DNA from: Hermatobates lingyangjiaoensis
Lineage: Eukaryota; Arthropoda; Insecta; Hemiptera; Hermatobatidae
NCBI GenBank assembly: GCA_026182355.1
Contig: JAPFBL010001928.1
Location: forward strand, 5,527,001 to 5,591,000
DNA length: 64,000 nucleotides
Direction of reading: 5' to 3'
In this document: positions 46,133 to 56,265 of the stretch, piece by piece
Layout of the letters: the number at the start of each line of letters is the position of its first letter
Position numbering within the stretch: the stretch's first letter is position 1
Notes under the pieces: generated by a model
The model's input: only the letters and a program-made list of their open reading frames with translations
The model's database searches: none
What the model was told of the DNA's origin: nothing
Position numbers and translations under genes: made by a program

Positions 46133-48917
46133 TGAAGTTAGAGACGTAATGCAGCTTCTACAGGCCTAGCAATCGTGGTCTGTAGAAACCGGTTAAAAAA
46201 TAAAGCTACATCTAAGTTGAGGTAATAATCAAAAGATGAGTCTTTTAATCATTGATATGTATCAACTAAAGAAATATGAAATTTTGAATAATTTCTTGAT
46301 GAGTTCGATAACAAAAATGACGTAGTGCAATAAATTGAATCATATTTATTACAAATTGTTATATGTATTATTCACCAACTATATATGTATTGTGAGGCTC
46401 GAAAATTAGTGAAGCGGAAGAGGGAAGTGAAAGAATTCATATTCCAGGAGTGAAGAAAGAATATTTTGAATAACTAACATGCCATACATTTGCACGCAGA
46501 ATATTTTCATTCAGAACCATATTTGGATCAAAGCCATGCATTTTGATCTTGTATTCAGAAATACAGGAAGCGATAAAGGCGTGTCATTTCAACTGATCAA
46601 CGAATATCAAGCAACAGTAATAATGCATGTAAGAAAACAATATGGTTGATAACAACAGATTTATGCGGGGTAACGTGAAATCAGATAGTTTTGATAAAGT
46701 TACTAGTTAAATACCATTTGTATGTAACATCACGAGACATATTTTTAAAATATATAATTAACGCTCGACTGTTAATTAATTAAGAAAACTGAATAAAGTA
46801 GTGGTTGATCTGTTGAGATAAGTCGAACTAAAATAATTACTCGTACTTTGTTTGAATGATGGAAAGAGCTTTCCATTGTAGTTTCTAGTTGTATCATAAT
46901 TAGAAGTTTGATGTAACTAGAAAGATGACATTAAGATCAAGAGGAAATTGAAGTTTAATGGCCTTTTAAAGGAGTCTGGACACAGAAGGGCGGCCATGGC
47001 GATGAAACAGCATTATTTTCTGTGTGCTCTACAACTGTCACTCAGATTTGCTACTTAGGCGAAGGCAATATTATGATTGAAAAACTTGAGCATACTAAGT
47101 AAAAATTTACAGATTTCTAATGTAATAATAATCATCAAAAGAACTATTAAGATCTTTTCATATTGATTATTTTAAACTTCATGTCTTGTCAAATAGACGT
47201 CTTGCTAAGGGATCCGAAGAACAGATTTTTCCACATCCTACATCGCAAAAAAAAAAAAACTTTCCTGGTTTAATAAAATATAAAGTGAAATACTAAATTT
47301 ATTAATTATTAGTACTAATTAAAGAAGTTTTAATTTTTTTCTAAAAATGAAACAGCTGAAAAAAATCTATGAATCATTGATGCTGAAGTTAAGGCAATGA
47401 TTATAAACAAATATAGCATTTTCAGTTATATTTTTTTTTCAATATATTTGATAATAAATTCTTTGAATACTTTTGTAATGTTTGTCGACAAGTACCTATA
47501 ATTTTCTTGCAATTTACCACAACAATAATATGGCAAATACAAAAAAATTCAACTCTAAAAACAATAAGAAAATTAGTAATATTTTGGCTAATTTGTTTCC
47601 TCATGGTAATCACTTCTAGCTATCATTGAAATATATTTAATTTTAATTACGATTTTTGTGATTTTTTTTCCGCTGAACTTGGTTAAAGTTTTTCCATATT
47701 CAGTCTTCATCATATTGAATGATTACAACAATATAGTTTTAGATAATAATTGAAATAATACTTCAAGGAATGCTAAATTAATGAGGACATAGAAGGAGTA
47801 CATTTGAAGGCTGGCTAGAGGCAGGGTTGGCTACCAGCTGGGCCAATAGACCAAACCGCAACCAACTTCCCATTCTCCCTTAAACGCCTCGCTAACTCAT
47901 CCAACTTTCCAACTCCTTATTAATTTAATAGTCGACGACAAGTTGGGCGGGGGGGGGAGGCAATTTTTCAATTCGGTTATTCGCTTGGTTTAGCCTTGCA
48001 GCCTTTACCCCTTTTGCCTTTTCTATCTCACTCTTTCCTTTCTCCATTCTACTATCATCATCTCTCCATCTCTTTCTCTTTTATTCCCATAGCTACCAAA
48101 ACTCTCTGAGAAAATGTGACATAATGAATTAAAAATTCATGATCCAATATTTTGACCACAAAAAATTATATATACAAAATCTTGTTTTATAATCCAATCT
48201 ATTTCTTAAAGACCACCCAACTTTTTTCATTAGATTCTGCTAAGAATTTTTTGTCGATAGAATTATTCAGATACACGAGATATTTATTCAGCGAGATACC
48301 AATATTTTATAAAACTAAATGACAGATAAAAAAAGACTGAACAACAAAATAAAGTTTTAACCGCCGAGACTAATTTAACAAACCAATAAATTAAAAGTTA
48401 CTGCTTTCTATATCTTTTCTTTAATTATGTCTACTATGCTGGTATTTAATTTAACCATCACTTCGATCACAAAATAGTAATGGTTCTTGTTTGTAATGAT
48501 ACGTGTTTGTAAACACCATTATACTGTTGATATTATATGATTATATTTATTGAGGCAGTAGTTACTCAAAGGATTACTTGTTCGTGATCTGTTTCACGAA
48601 TGTGAAACAAACCTAACAAAGGTCATGTTTGTGATTTGTTTACGTTGATATTGGCAAAACGTTTTCAACAACAATCCTTGCTTGGTAATTTAAACCATGT
48701 CCTTAGAGATAATGTTTGACATTTCACATCTTCTTCATGTTGAATAGTGTTCTTTCAAAAAAAAAAAATAATGAAAATTAGCGTGGATAGCAGTCGGGAG
48801 ACTTATTATTTGAAAATTAATACCAAATCTAATGTACAGGAACCCGAATTAATATAAGCAACACCCATCAGAATGTAACCCAATCGAAAGAGATAGTTCT
48901 AAAATATTCTGGTGCTT
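46133..48917. other. AT-rich sequence, a few GC-richer patches
   Basis: Patches at 46960-47060 and 47800-48070 (with a G-run at about 47950-47958) are less AT-rich. No recognisable domain or repeat. Confidence 0.55.
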
Positions 48918-49111
48918 GATGAGATACTGGCTGTTCAAATAAATTCAAAGACTCCTTATCTCGACGACGTATATTCTACACTATTACTTTACTAAACTAA
49001 AGAATAGTAATTATGAAAAAAAACGATCTCGTGATTTTGACAGATCAACATGTTTTGTTGTCCTTAAAGTTTTATTGTGATTTTTTTATGATGTATGTGT
49101 TTGTGTGTGTG

Positions 49112-49155
<44 letters not shown>

Positions 49156-49735
49156 ATGGGTATGTATTCAAATGTTTGCGAGTGCGATTCAGAACACACA
49201 GTTTGATGGATCAAAATCATATTTCACACTAAAATTGATTTTATAATGCAGATTTTTCTTAAGTGAGAGTAAAATATTGCCTTATGGGATAATCACTTTT
49301 CCCCAGAAAGTGTTGTTAAAACAATATTTTTAACTCCTAATCTACTGAGTCTGGGCAATAAGAGCTACAAATAATATTATGTTGCTCTTATCAGTAATCA
49401 GAGAAAGAATTAAAGAATAAACTCTCGGATTTTGAAATAACCTTACAGTAATTGTTATCAATAAAGGATAAACATTTTGATTTACGATAAAATCTGAAAG
49501 CTCTTGACGAGGATACAAGCGATACTGCTTGATGGATCAAATATTCGTCTTAGTTTAAAAAGACGAATAATGTGTGTGTGATGAGATACTCTTTGTTCAA
49601 ATAAATCAAAGATTCCTTATCTCGACCACTTTACTAAGAGTAAAGCATAGTAATTATGAAAAAAATACGATCTCGTGATTTTGGCAGAACATCATGTTTT
49701 GATGTCCTTAAAGTTTTATTGTGATTTCTTTTTTC
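48918..49735 (+). repeat. Diverged direct duplication around (TG)n
   Basis: The block 48918-49090 recurs at 49580-49735: TGATGAGATACT, TTGTTCAAATAAAT, CTCCTTATCTCGAC, AGTAATTATGAAAAAAA, CGATCTCGTGATTTTG, GTCCTTAAAGTTTTATTGTG. The offset is about 650 bp. The interval holds the (TG)n tract and TTGATGGATCAAA words that recur near 54745 and 55010, so this is probably an old dispersed repeat. Confidence 0.8.
49089..49155 (+). repeat. (TG)n microsatellite
   Basis: TG dinucleotides with one short break near 49110. The open frame through it (49013-49246) is an artefact of the repeat. Confidence 0.95.
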
Positions 49736-52147
49736 GTAATATAACACAGTTTCACTGTGCTAAATAAAAAAAATATGTATTTTCAGTTTGGGACAAAAAT
49801 CTAACATGAACGTAAGGGCTTGCTGAAAAGAGCTCCAATGATCAAAGAGCATTACAAGTGGGGTACGGCTCTTGAAAAATGATGGCCAAATCAAAATAGT
49901 TTTCTAGATTCACCTTTTCTCCCCTCAATTCTTTACAAATATTAAAGGACTGAATTCAAGTCGTTATTAGCAATGAATTCAATAATTTTCCTCATCAGTC
50001 CTGTCTAGGCTCTTCTAAAGAAAGCAAAAATGTTATAGAAAAATTTTTCATATTAGATTTTTTGAGAATTAATTTGATAGGTTTCTTGAAGTTAGATTCT
50101 TAGCATACGTACAGGGTGAGTTTAGAGTAACAGGAAGTGTTCCTGCTATATTGCTTAAGATTGCATTTTTCAGTCTTCACCATAACTCTAGATTTTAGTT
50201 GTAGCATATAGAATCTTGTACACACTCTACAGAAAGGAAACAGATGTCTTTAAAGTGTATGAGTACAGAGTATTAAGTACTCGTAAACAAATTCATTTAC
50301 TGTATTTAGGTAGAAGAACTATAGTGAGATAAAATCGTGGTATCCAGATCAAACCGGTTTAATTACATTTATAATTTAAACCGGCATACAGATTAATTAG
50401 CCAGAAATAAAGATTAAAATTTGTAAGTAGATGTTAGAACGGTTGTAAATTATTATTAATAAATTGTTGATGAATAAACAGTAATAATCATTTATTATTT
50501 ACATAACTAATAAGAAAATAACACGTAAAACTTTCCAAAAGGCGAAAATAAACTTGGTAGGTGACATCAGTGGTTAATGATATCATTAACGTTACATAAA
50601 TTAAATATCATTTGAAACAATAGTAATAATAAATATGATGATAAATTAATTCAAATTAAATAAGAATAATATTTGAATTAATATCATTTTTATTTCTTAT
50701 GCATATATCAAAATTTGTGGGTACCGATTTTGACAACTTGTTTCTACCTGAATATACAGAAGTTGCTAAAAAGCAAATTCTTTTTTGTTATAGAAATTGG
50801 TTACATACCTTATTACAATGCTTTTATTTTTAACTAATATTTGCTAAGAAAAAGCACTGTATTTTATAATTTTTGTGAATAAACATAAAAGAATACGGTT
50901 AAAAATACGATGTAGTTTTAGTTATTATTTGCTTTTGAAAATAGATGGTGTTGCATGGAATATGTGAATAGAGTGTCAAATCTATATAAATAAAAGACAA
51001 GACTGCTTCTTTTACCATTTTTCATTCAATATTCCTTGTTTCAATTGTATGGACAGAAATAAACGAGACACTCTGAGAGCTATAAAGGCTTCATCTCTGA
51101 GTCTGGCACTGATGGTGTAGGCACAGCCTCAGGGTAATATAACATTAATCATATGATATTCCTTCTCAACAATAGTGTTTTTTTTACTGGAAGGTAAGTC
51201 AAAAATATGCGAAAGTACCTCTAAAATATACTTCTGAAATGTTGAGAAGATATGGCTTTTTTTTATTGGATGTCAAAATAGTGTAAAAGAGATATAGATT
51301 ATTAAAATGACCTTTGGATGAGAGGATATATTTGGGTGCAGTTTGCTACAGCTGTAATGATTTGAGGGTTCCCTCCTTAGACGAATTAGAACTGCGGTTA
51401 GGATGCTAACGCCAAAGGGTTTGCTTGCCGCTCTAGTGCCTGCCTTGGCTGTGGGACCTCATCCATTTATTTATTTCTTAACTACACTGAGGAAATACTC
51501 CTTTGGTATAGAATCTCCTTTTTTTATCCCTAATTTATAATCGTAAATTTTTTGTCAATCTAAGATAGAGTGCCAATTTTCCAGTTGTAGTGTACTTGCT
51601 GTAGACGTAAATAGAACAAGTTCTTAGTAATCTTTTCAGTTAGATAAACCCCTGCAAATCTATAACAATCTTGCAATGTCCATCCTTGAAGATTATGGTT
51701 GTACAAAGTGAAAATTACAGCTTTGAATGTTGTCTAATCAAAAAATTTATATTAAAAAAGGAAAACCAATCCTGTGCACGCAATGAATTTACTTGCTCAG
51801 GGGCGATATCTATGAGAAAGTCTTTAAAGCGTCGTTACTACCCTACTTTTCCTGATGAGTTTCTTTTTTTTCTGGTGAGAACCGTCTAAGAGAGAAAAAA
51901 GATAAAAAACCGGCGTTAAATTTAAAATTTTTTTTATTTCTTTTATTATTATTTCTACTTTTTTTTCTTTCTGTCTCTGTTTTATCTTTATTCTCTCTTA
52001 TACGGTACTCGAGCTCGATAATGGTGGAATGGTGTCGTTTATGGTGAATCAGCTTGCAGTGCTAAAATCGCCTTGGAATTGAACAGCTTCTTTGAACTCT
52101 CAATCGCCTTCCACTGCCAATCTTGAAAGCACATACCACTTCTTCTT
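49736..52147. other. AT-rich sequence, no gene recognised
   Basis: A GC-richer stretch lies at 51360-51470 (CTGCGGTTAGGATGCTAACG, GCTTGCCGCTCTAG). Small palindromes occur at 50573-50590 (GTTAATGA/TCATTAAC) and 50645-50682 (ATTAATTCAAAT/ATTTGAATTAAT). Sequence from about 51900 may belong to the D' element that follows. Confidence 0.5.
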
Positions 52148-52276
52148 CCCTTCTACTCTCTTCCTGATGAAGAATTTCGGTTCAAAATATTGATCCAGCA
52201 GGAGTTCTCGTTTCTATTATGTGTTGTATTTTTCATTTATTTATCTGTCCGGTTTGAACTGTTTAGTAATTTCATA
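52148..52276 (+). mobile_element. PLE-derived family D' unit, single
   Basis: TTCTACTCTCTTCCTGATGA, AGAATTTCGGTTC, AAAATATTGATCCAGC, GAGTTCTCGTTTC, TTATCTGTCCGGTTTGAAC, ending at (TA)n. The core reads CTGATGA, A, stem GAA/TTC, then AAA (not GAA), ATAT, T, so the sheared-GA base is mutated. Confidence 0.8.
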
Positions 52277-52371
52277 TATATATATATTTATACATTTTCT
52301 TATCTCGACCACATATTGAGTTTGGCTCTGTGGTAGTTTACCCAAAGAATATTATATATATATATATATAA

Positions 52372-52590
52372 AGTTCACATAAACACGTGAAATAAGAAAG
52401 AATGATCAAATCAAAAAATAAAATTGGAAAACAAAAGTAAGATCTTTCAACCGTAACAAGCGGTTTACGACGGAGTCAAGAACCCAACTGTAAAAACCCA
52501 GTTGGGTTTTTGAATCTGACGAAGACCGCTTGTTACGTTTGAAAGATCTCAGTCTTGTTTTTCCATTTCATATCGTGGTTTGATCATTGT
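52372..52590. mobile_element. PLE-derived family B, inverted pair
   Basis: The left unit (minus, 52372-52490) and right unit (plus, 52497-52590) are joined at CCCAACTG. Right core: AATCTGACGAAGACCGC, ACGTTTGAAAGATCTCAGTC (stem II and palindrome each changed once). Left core: CTCCGTCGTAAACCGC-type, decayed. The left outer end has the AACACGTGAAAT hairpin next to (TA)n. Confidence 0.85.
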
Positions 52591-52669
52591 TTATTCTATA
52601 TACAAATATAAGTCATTTGACTTTCCTTTGTGGCAGCATTGCTTTAGCCTTCTAACCAAAGGGTTCTTT

Positions 52670-52790
52670 AGATGACAGTCGTCCCTCCGTGAATGCTATT
52701 CTTCTCCTTAGGACGGCCGCTATAACGGTCGAAATATTCTAAAGTGAGTCCTTTGTTACGTTCTTTTTTATATCCACAATTTATTTTATG
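52670..52790 (+). mobile_element. PLE-derived family E unit
   Basis: GACAGTCGTCCCTCCGTGAA, TTCTCCTTAGGACGGCCG, ACGGTCGAAATATTC, GAGTCCTTTGTTACG. Core CTTAGGA, C, GGCCG/CGGTC with a G-G mismatch at the base, GAA, ATAT, T. It is diverged from the 20976 copy. Confidence 0.8.
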
Positions 52791-52821
52791 TGTTATCAGT
52801 CGTTGGATAGAATTTGGTTTA

Positions 52822-52870
52822 TCATATATATAAATATATGATATATATATATATATATATATCATATATA

Positions 52871-52905
<35 letters not shown>
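52822..52905. repeat. TA-rich microsatellite with ATCATATATGAT palindromes
   Basis: (TA)n broken by evenly placed TATCATATATATGATATA words that make the tract a large imperfect palindrome. Confidence 0.9.
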
Positions 52906-52907
<2 letters not shown>

Positions 52908-52969
52908 TATATTTTGGGAGCAGACCTTCATTTAGACAAGTTTTATTAATGTATAGTTTGTTTGTTTTT

Positions 52970-53226
52970 AGTTAGGTTTAGAGTGTATTATTCGATTACT
53001 ACTATGGAACTCAAGAATAAATCTTTCGGAGAGTTAGTGTTTAGTTTACCCGAAGAGTTAAAAACCAAGTTTAGAAAACTGGAGAAATTAAATAAAAAAC
53101 GAACGAAAGTGAAGATTGGAATACTCTTTAATAAATATATATATATATATATATTATTAAAAATGACACCAAATCATTTTCAATAATGTGTGTGTCAAAG
53201 AAGGACTGCTACCAAAATTTACGAAT
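52970..53226 (+). pseudogene. PLE N-terminal coding fragment, disrupted by a TA-rich insert
   Basis: From the ATG at 53004: MELKNKSFGELVFSLPEELK, then TKFRKLEKLNKKRTKVKIG, ILFNK. Homology resumes in another frame at 53179 with FNNVCVKEGLLPKFTN, then (TA)n at about 53224-53235. The interruption is a TA-rich insert of roughly 44 nt bounded by TTTAATAA (53127-53134) and TTCAATAA (53179-53186), which look like an 8-bp duplication with one change. The offset of 52 nt explains the frameshift. The ATG follows a leader with no upstream splice evidence. Same region as the 38.3-kb and 21.2-kb fragments. Confidence 0.72.
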
Positions 53227-53235
53227 ATATATATC

Positions 53236-53352
53236 AAGATTTCACGTAAACACATGAAATAACAATCAATGTTCAAACAACAATATAAAATGGGAAAAAG
53301 ACTAGGATATTTCAACGGTAACAAGCAGTCTTCGTCAGAGTCAAAACGCAGT
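53236..53352 (-). mobile_element. PLE-derived family B unit
   Basis: GATTTCACGTAAACACATGA, TAACAATCAATGTTCAAACA, AAAATGGGAAAAAGACTAGG, ATTTCAACGGTAACAAGCAG, TCTTCGTCAGAGTCAAAAC. Core on the minus strand: CTGACGA, A, GACTG/CCGTT, GAA, then a mutated palindrome ATATCC. Stem I GACT/AGTC is kept. Confidence 0.88.
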
Positions 53353-53396
53353 TGCAATTATTAAAATAATTCTTTTTTTATGTGATCATGCCTTTT

Positions 53397-53418
53397 ATAT
53401 ATATATATATATATATAT
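53397..53418. repeat. (TA)n microsatellite
   Basis: TA run about 40 bp left of the start of the perfect family C inverted repeat. The bordering segment holds GATCCAAACTGGA. Confidence 0.93.
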
Positions 53419-53457
53419 TCACTGATAAAACGAAATACGATCCAAACTGGACACAAT

Positions 53458-53738
53458 ACGAGTTCGAGATTAACAAAGAGCAACACACAAAGTAGGGAAA
53501 CACACTTACAGACTCAAATTTTCGGGTAATCCGTCTTCAGGAGAAAAGAGAATGGGAGACCAAGCGCGTTGTAGACGCAACGGCAAGTAACCCAACGTTG
53601 TAACGGGTTACTTGCCGTTGCGTCTACAACGTGCTTGGTCTCCCATTCTCTTTTCTCCTGAAGACGGATTACCCGAAAATTTGAGTCTGTAAGTGTGTTT
53701 CCCTACTTTGTGTGTTGCTCTTTGTTAATCTCGAACTC

Positions 53739-53740
<2 letters not shown>
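53458..53740. mobile_element. PLE-derived family C, near-perfect inverted pair, 136-bp arms
   Basis: Arms 53458-53593 and 53605-53740 align without gaps and with one mismatch that I can see (GCGCG versus GCACG), around an 11-nt centre. Each arm runs ACGAGTTCGAGATTAAC, AAAGAGCAACACACAAAG, CACACTTACAGACTC, CCGTCTTCAGGAG, GAGACCAAGC, ACGGCAAGTAACCC. Core (53658-53688, plus): CTC then CTGAAGA, C, GG/CC with loop, GAA, AATT, T, GAG. The right end meets (TA)n at 53741-53789. Arm identity implies a young insertion or gene conversion. Its transcripts would form a 136-bp double-stranded hairpin. Confidence 0.93.

Positions 53741-53789
<49 letters not shown>
53741..53789. repeat. (TA)n microsatellite
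   Basis: Pure TA run directly joined to the CTCGT end of the inverted pair. Confidence 0.95.
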
Positions 53790-53794
<5 letters not shown>

Positions 53795-56199
53795 GTAACA
53801 TTGAAAACCGTGAGATTGTTGTAAGTTTTTTGAAAGTGGTATGTACTGGATTCGTTCAATAAAAGTGGTATTATATTTTGTGAAAAAAGAATTTAGGCTA
53901 TGATAGGTTTTTTGGTGGAATCACAGAGAGAGAATAGATTAAAGCCAGGTCACGTTTGGGGCATATTTCAAGTACCTCTGTAATGCCAGTGGTGGTGAAA
54001 TATAACTCAAGGTTTTTTTTTCATTTTTGCTTTTAAGAACCGACACGTTGTAAACTATTCACAATGGGTTATTAAGTGGAATATATATATATATATATAG
54101 AAGGCCCGAAGAAATGCATTGAAAATATGGGATAGATAGTGGACCGCATTTATAATTTAATTATCTGAAATGTCTACTCTTTGTAATTCAAAACATCAAT
54201 TGAGTACAAATAAAAGCCCTTCGTGAGATCATTCTGTATTGACCCAATAAAAAATTTAGTCTACATTTCTATGCTTAACACATATATAAGCACTTCTTAA
54301 GAAGAATCAATAATGAACATATTTCACAATATTTCTTCTTTTATTTCTTCACAGTACACTTTCGATTCCTACGGTGTCTTATTACATTAGTAAGTAAAAC
54401 TATTTTTCACATACGTATTAATATGAAACGTATGAATTATTGACAAGTATTCTATTATTGACAATAATAATTACAATTTCATTGTAAAAAATTAATAACA
54501 TTAACTGAAACTTTATTATTTCTGTTGTTATAGTATATAAGTAATATTGTAAATATTTATACTTTGTTATAAGTAAAGTATATTTAGTGATCGTAAAAAA
54601 ATTGATGTTGAGTTTTTGACGCAGTTACATAATCTGAGGTCCACATAATTGATTTATGACGTTTTTTCGGTGATGTAAGTGTGTGTGTGGGTTGGTGGGT
54701 GTTCTTCCAAAAGTTTGTGTAGACACTACGATCCGGAATCTATGATGGATCAAATTGATATTTAAGACAAAAATGAGCCTCATATTGAAGATGTGATCTA
54801 TAGTTTGGGTGTAATTATGCATTATTCTCCTAAACTTATAATTTTAATGTCTTGCAATTTTGGCATTATCTTTGACGCTACAAGCACAATAAAAGAAGAA
54901 CTCCTCAGATTTTTCAAACTGCATGAATTGTTCTTTTTCCATAAAGTGTAAAAATGTTGACTTATAATGAAATCTTACAACGTATGAGAGTGATACAAGC
55001 CATACCGTTTGATGGATCAAAAGAAACCTATACATAGTAATAATGCATTATGTGCAGGATGAGTTAAAATCATTTTTTCAAAATTAGATTATCCAAAGGG
55101 CCGTCAAAGTACATATTTTACAAAAAAAATTTCTTGGCTCTAAACAGCCCATTAAAAACAATGAAATTTTTGCAACAAATTGAACAGAAAATTAACAATC
55201 TATAAAATAAATGCATGAAATCTAAATTAGGGCAAAGAGTAATAAAGCTATAAAAACTGAATGTAGATCCTAGACTAATAGTTTACTTTCTATACTTGTC
55301 GTGTTTGTTTAAATTTATTAAATTGTTTAAAATGATTTACAAGTTTTCAGAGTAAATCCACCGAAATAAAATTGATATTAAGAGGTTTAATGAAAAAAAT
55401 TGAAATATTATTAATTACTTAATATGAGATGTAAAAGAATAAAATTTTTACAAGTAAAAAATGAGCGCCAGTAAACATAGGTATTTATAATGTTTTTCAT
55501 GGTATGATGGATTTGTCTAACAAAATGATCAAATGAATCTATATGTTCCACCCTTAATACAAAACTTAATACCAGATGTAATTTTTTTTTATTTATGAGC
55601 CATAGTATGTAAGAGATTATTTCGTAACACGAAATCTTCACTTGGGCTTTTCAAACATGTTATTACTGCTGTAGTTATATTAATGATATTATACGCATGT
55701 GTGGTGTGATATACAAAAATAAGCATATGTAGTGATAAGTGGATCAATCACTATCCGTACTACCTCCAGGAATGAACGACTAATAAATATCTCCAATTTA
55801 GACATATACATTAATCCTAAATAGGATATTATGCATTATATACCGAAAAAGTATGATATTATGTTTACTTTTAGTTAAGTTTAGTGTAGGCCACCCCAGA
55901 TTTTTTATGTAAGTTTTATTTTGTAGATATGTTTAGTCTTTTCTAAATAGCTTCCTTCTTCCTTTAATCACATTACATAAATAATTTTGTGTTTTACTGT
56001 TAATAAAGGTCAAATACTTACCTTGTACCACCATATATATCTTATGTCCATTTTAATATTGTTGTTTTTTCTTTAATTTGAATAATTTTATGACTAACGA
56101 TTGCCTTAAGATGTTTTGTGATACTAGTTTATATTTTGTTTCATAAATTATAGTTATATTGGGGAATTTCACAAATTCACGTATCCACACAACAAAAGA
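53790..56199. other. AT-rich sequence with weak old repeats
   Basis: 54655-54780 and 54970-55030 share words with the 49-kb block (GTGTGTGTGGGT-type, GATACAAGC, TTTGATGGATCAAA). 55740-55830 resembles the minus strand near 17.9 kb. Nothing coding is recognised. (TA)n at 54080-54099. Confidence 0.5.
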
Positions 56200-56265
56200 G
56201 TTTAATATCAAAACTAATAAGTTTTGAACACTTAGTGTTCTTCTTCAGGTTTCCACCTAAAAAAA
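56200..56265 (-). ncRNA. Hammerhead-like motif, decayed
   Basis: On the minus strand: CTGAAGA, A, a 6-bp stem GAACAC/GTGTTC with loop TAA, then AAA in place of GAA and ACTTATTAGT, which could itself make a small hairpin. No other part of a PLE unit is recognised next to it. Confidence 0.4.

Noticed and set aside
49013..49246. 77-codon frame rich in Val-Cys
   Set aside because: It is generated by the (TG)n microsatellite.
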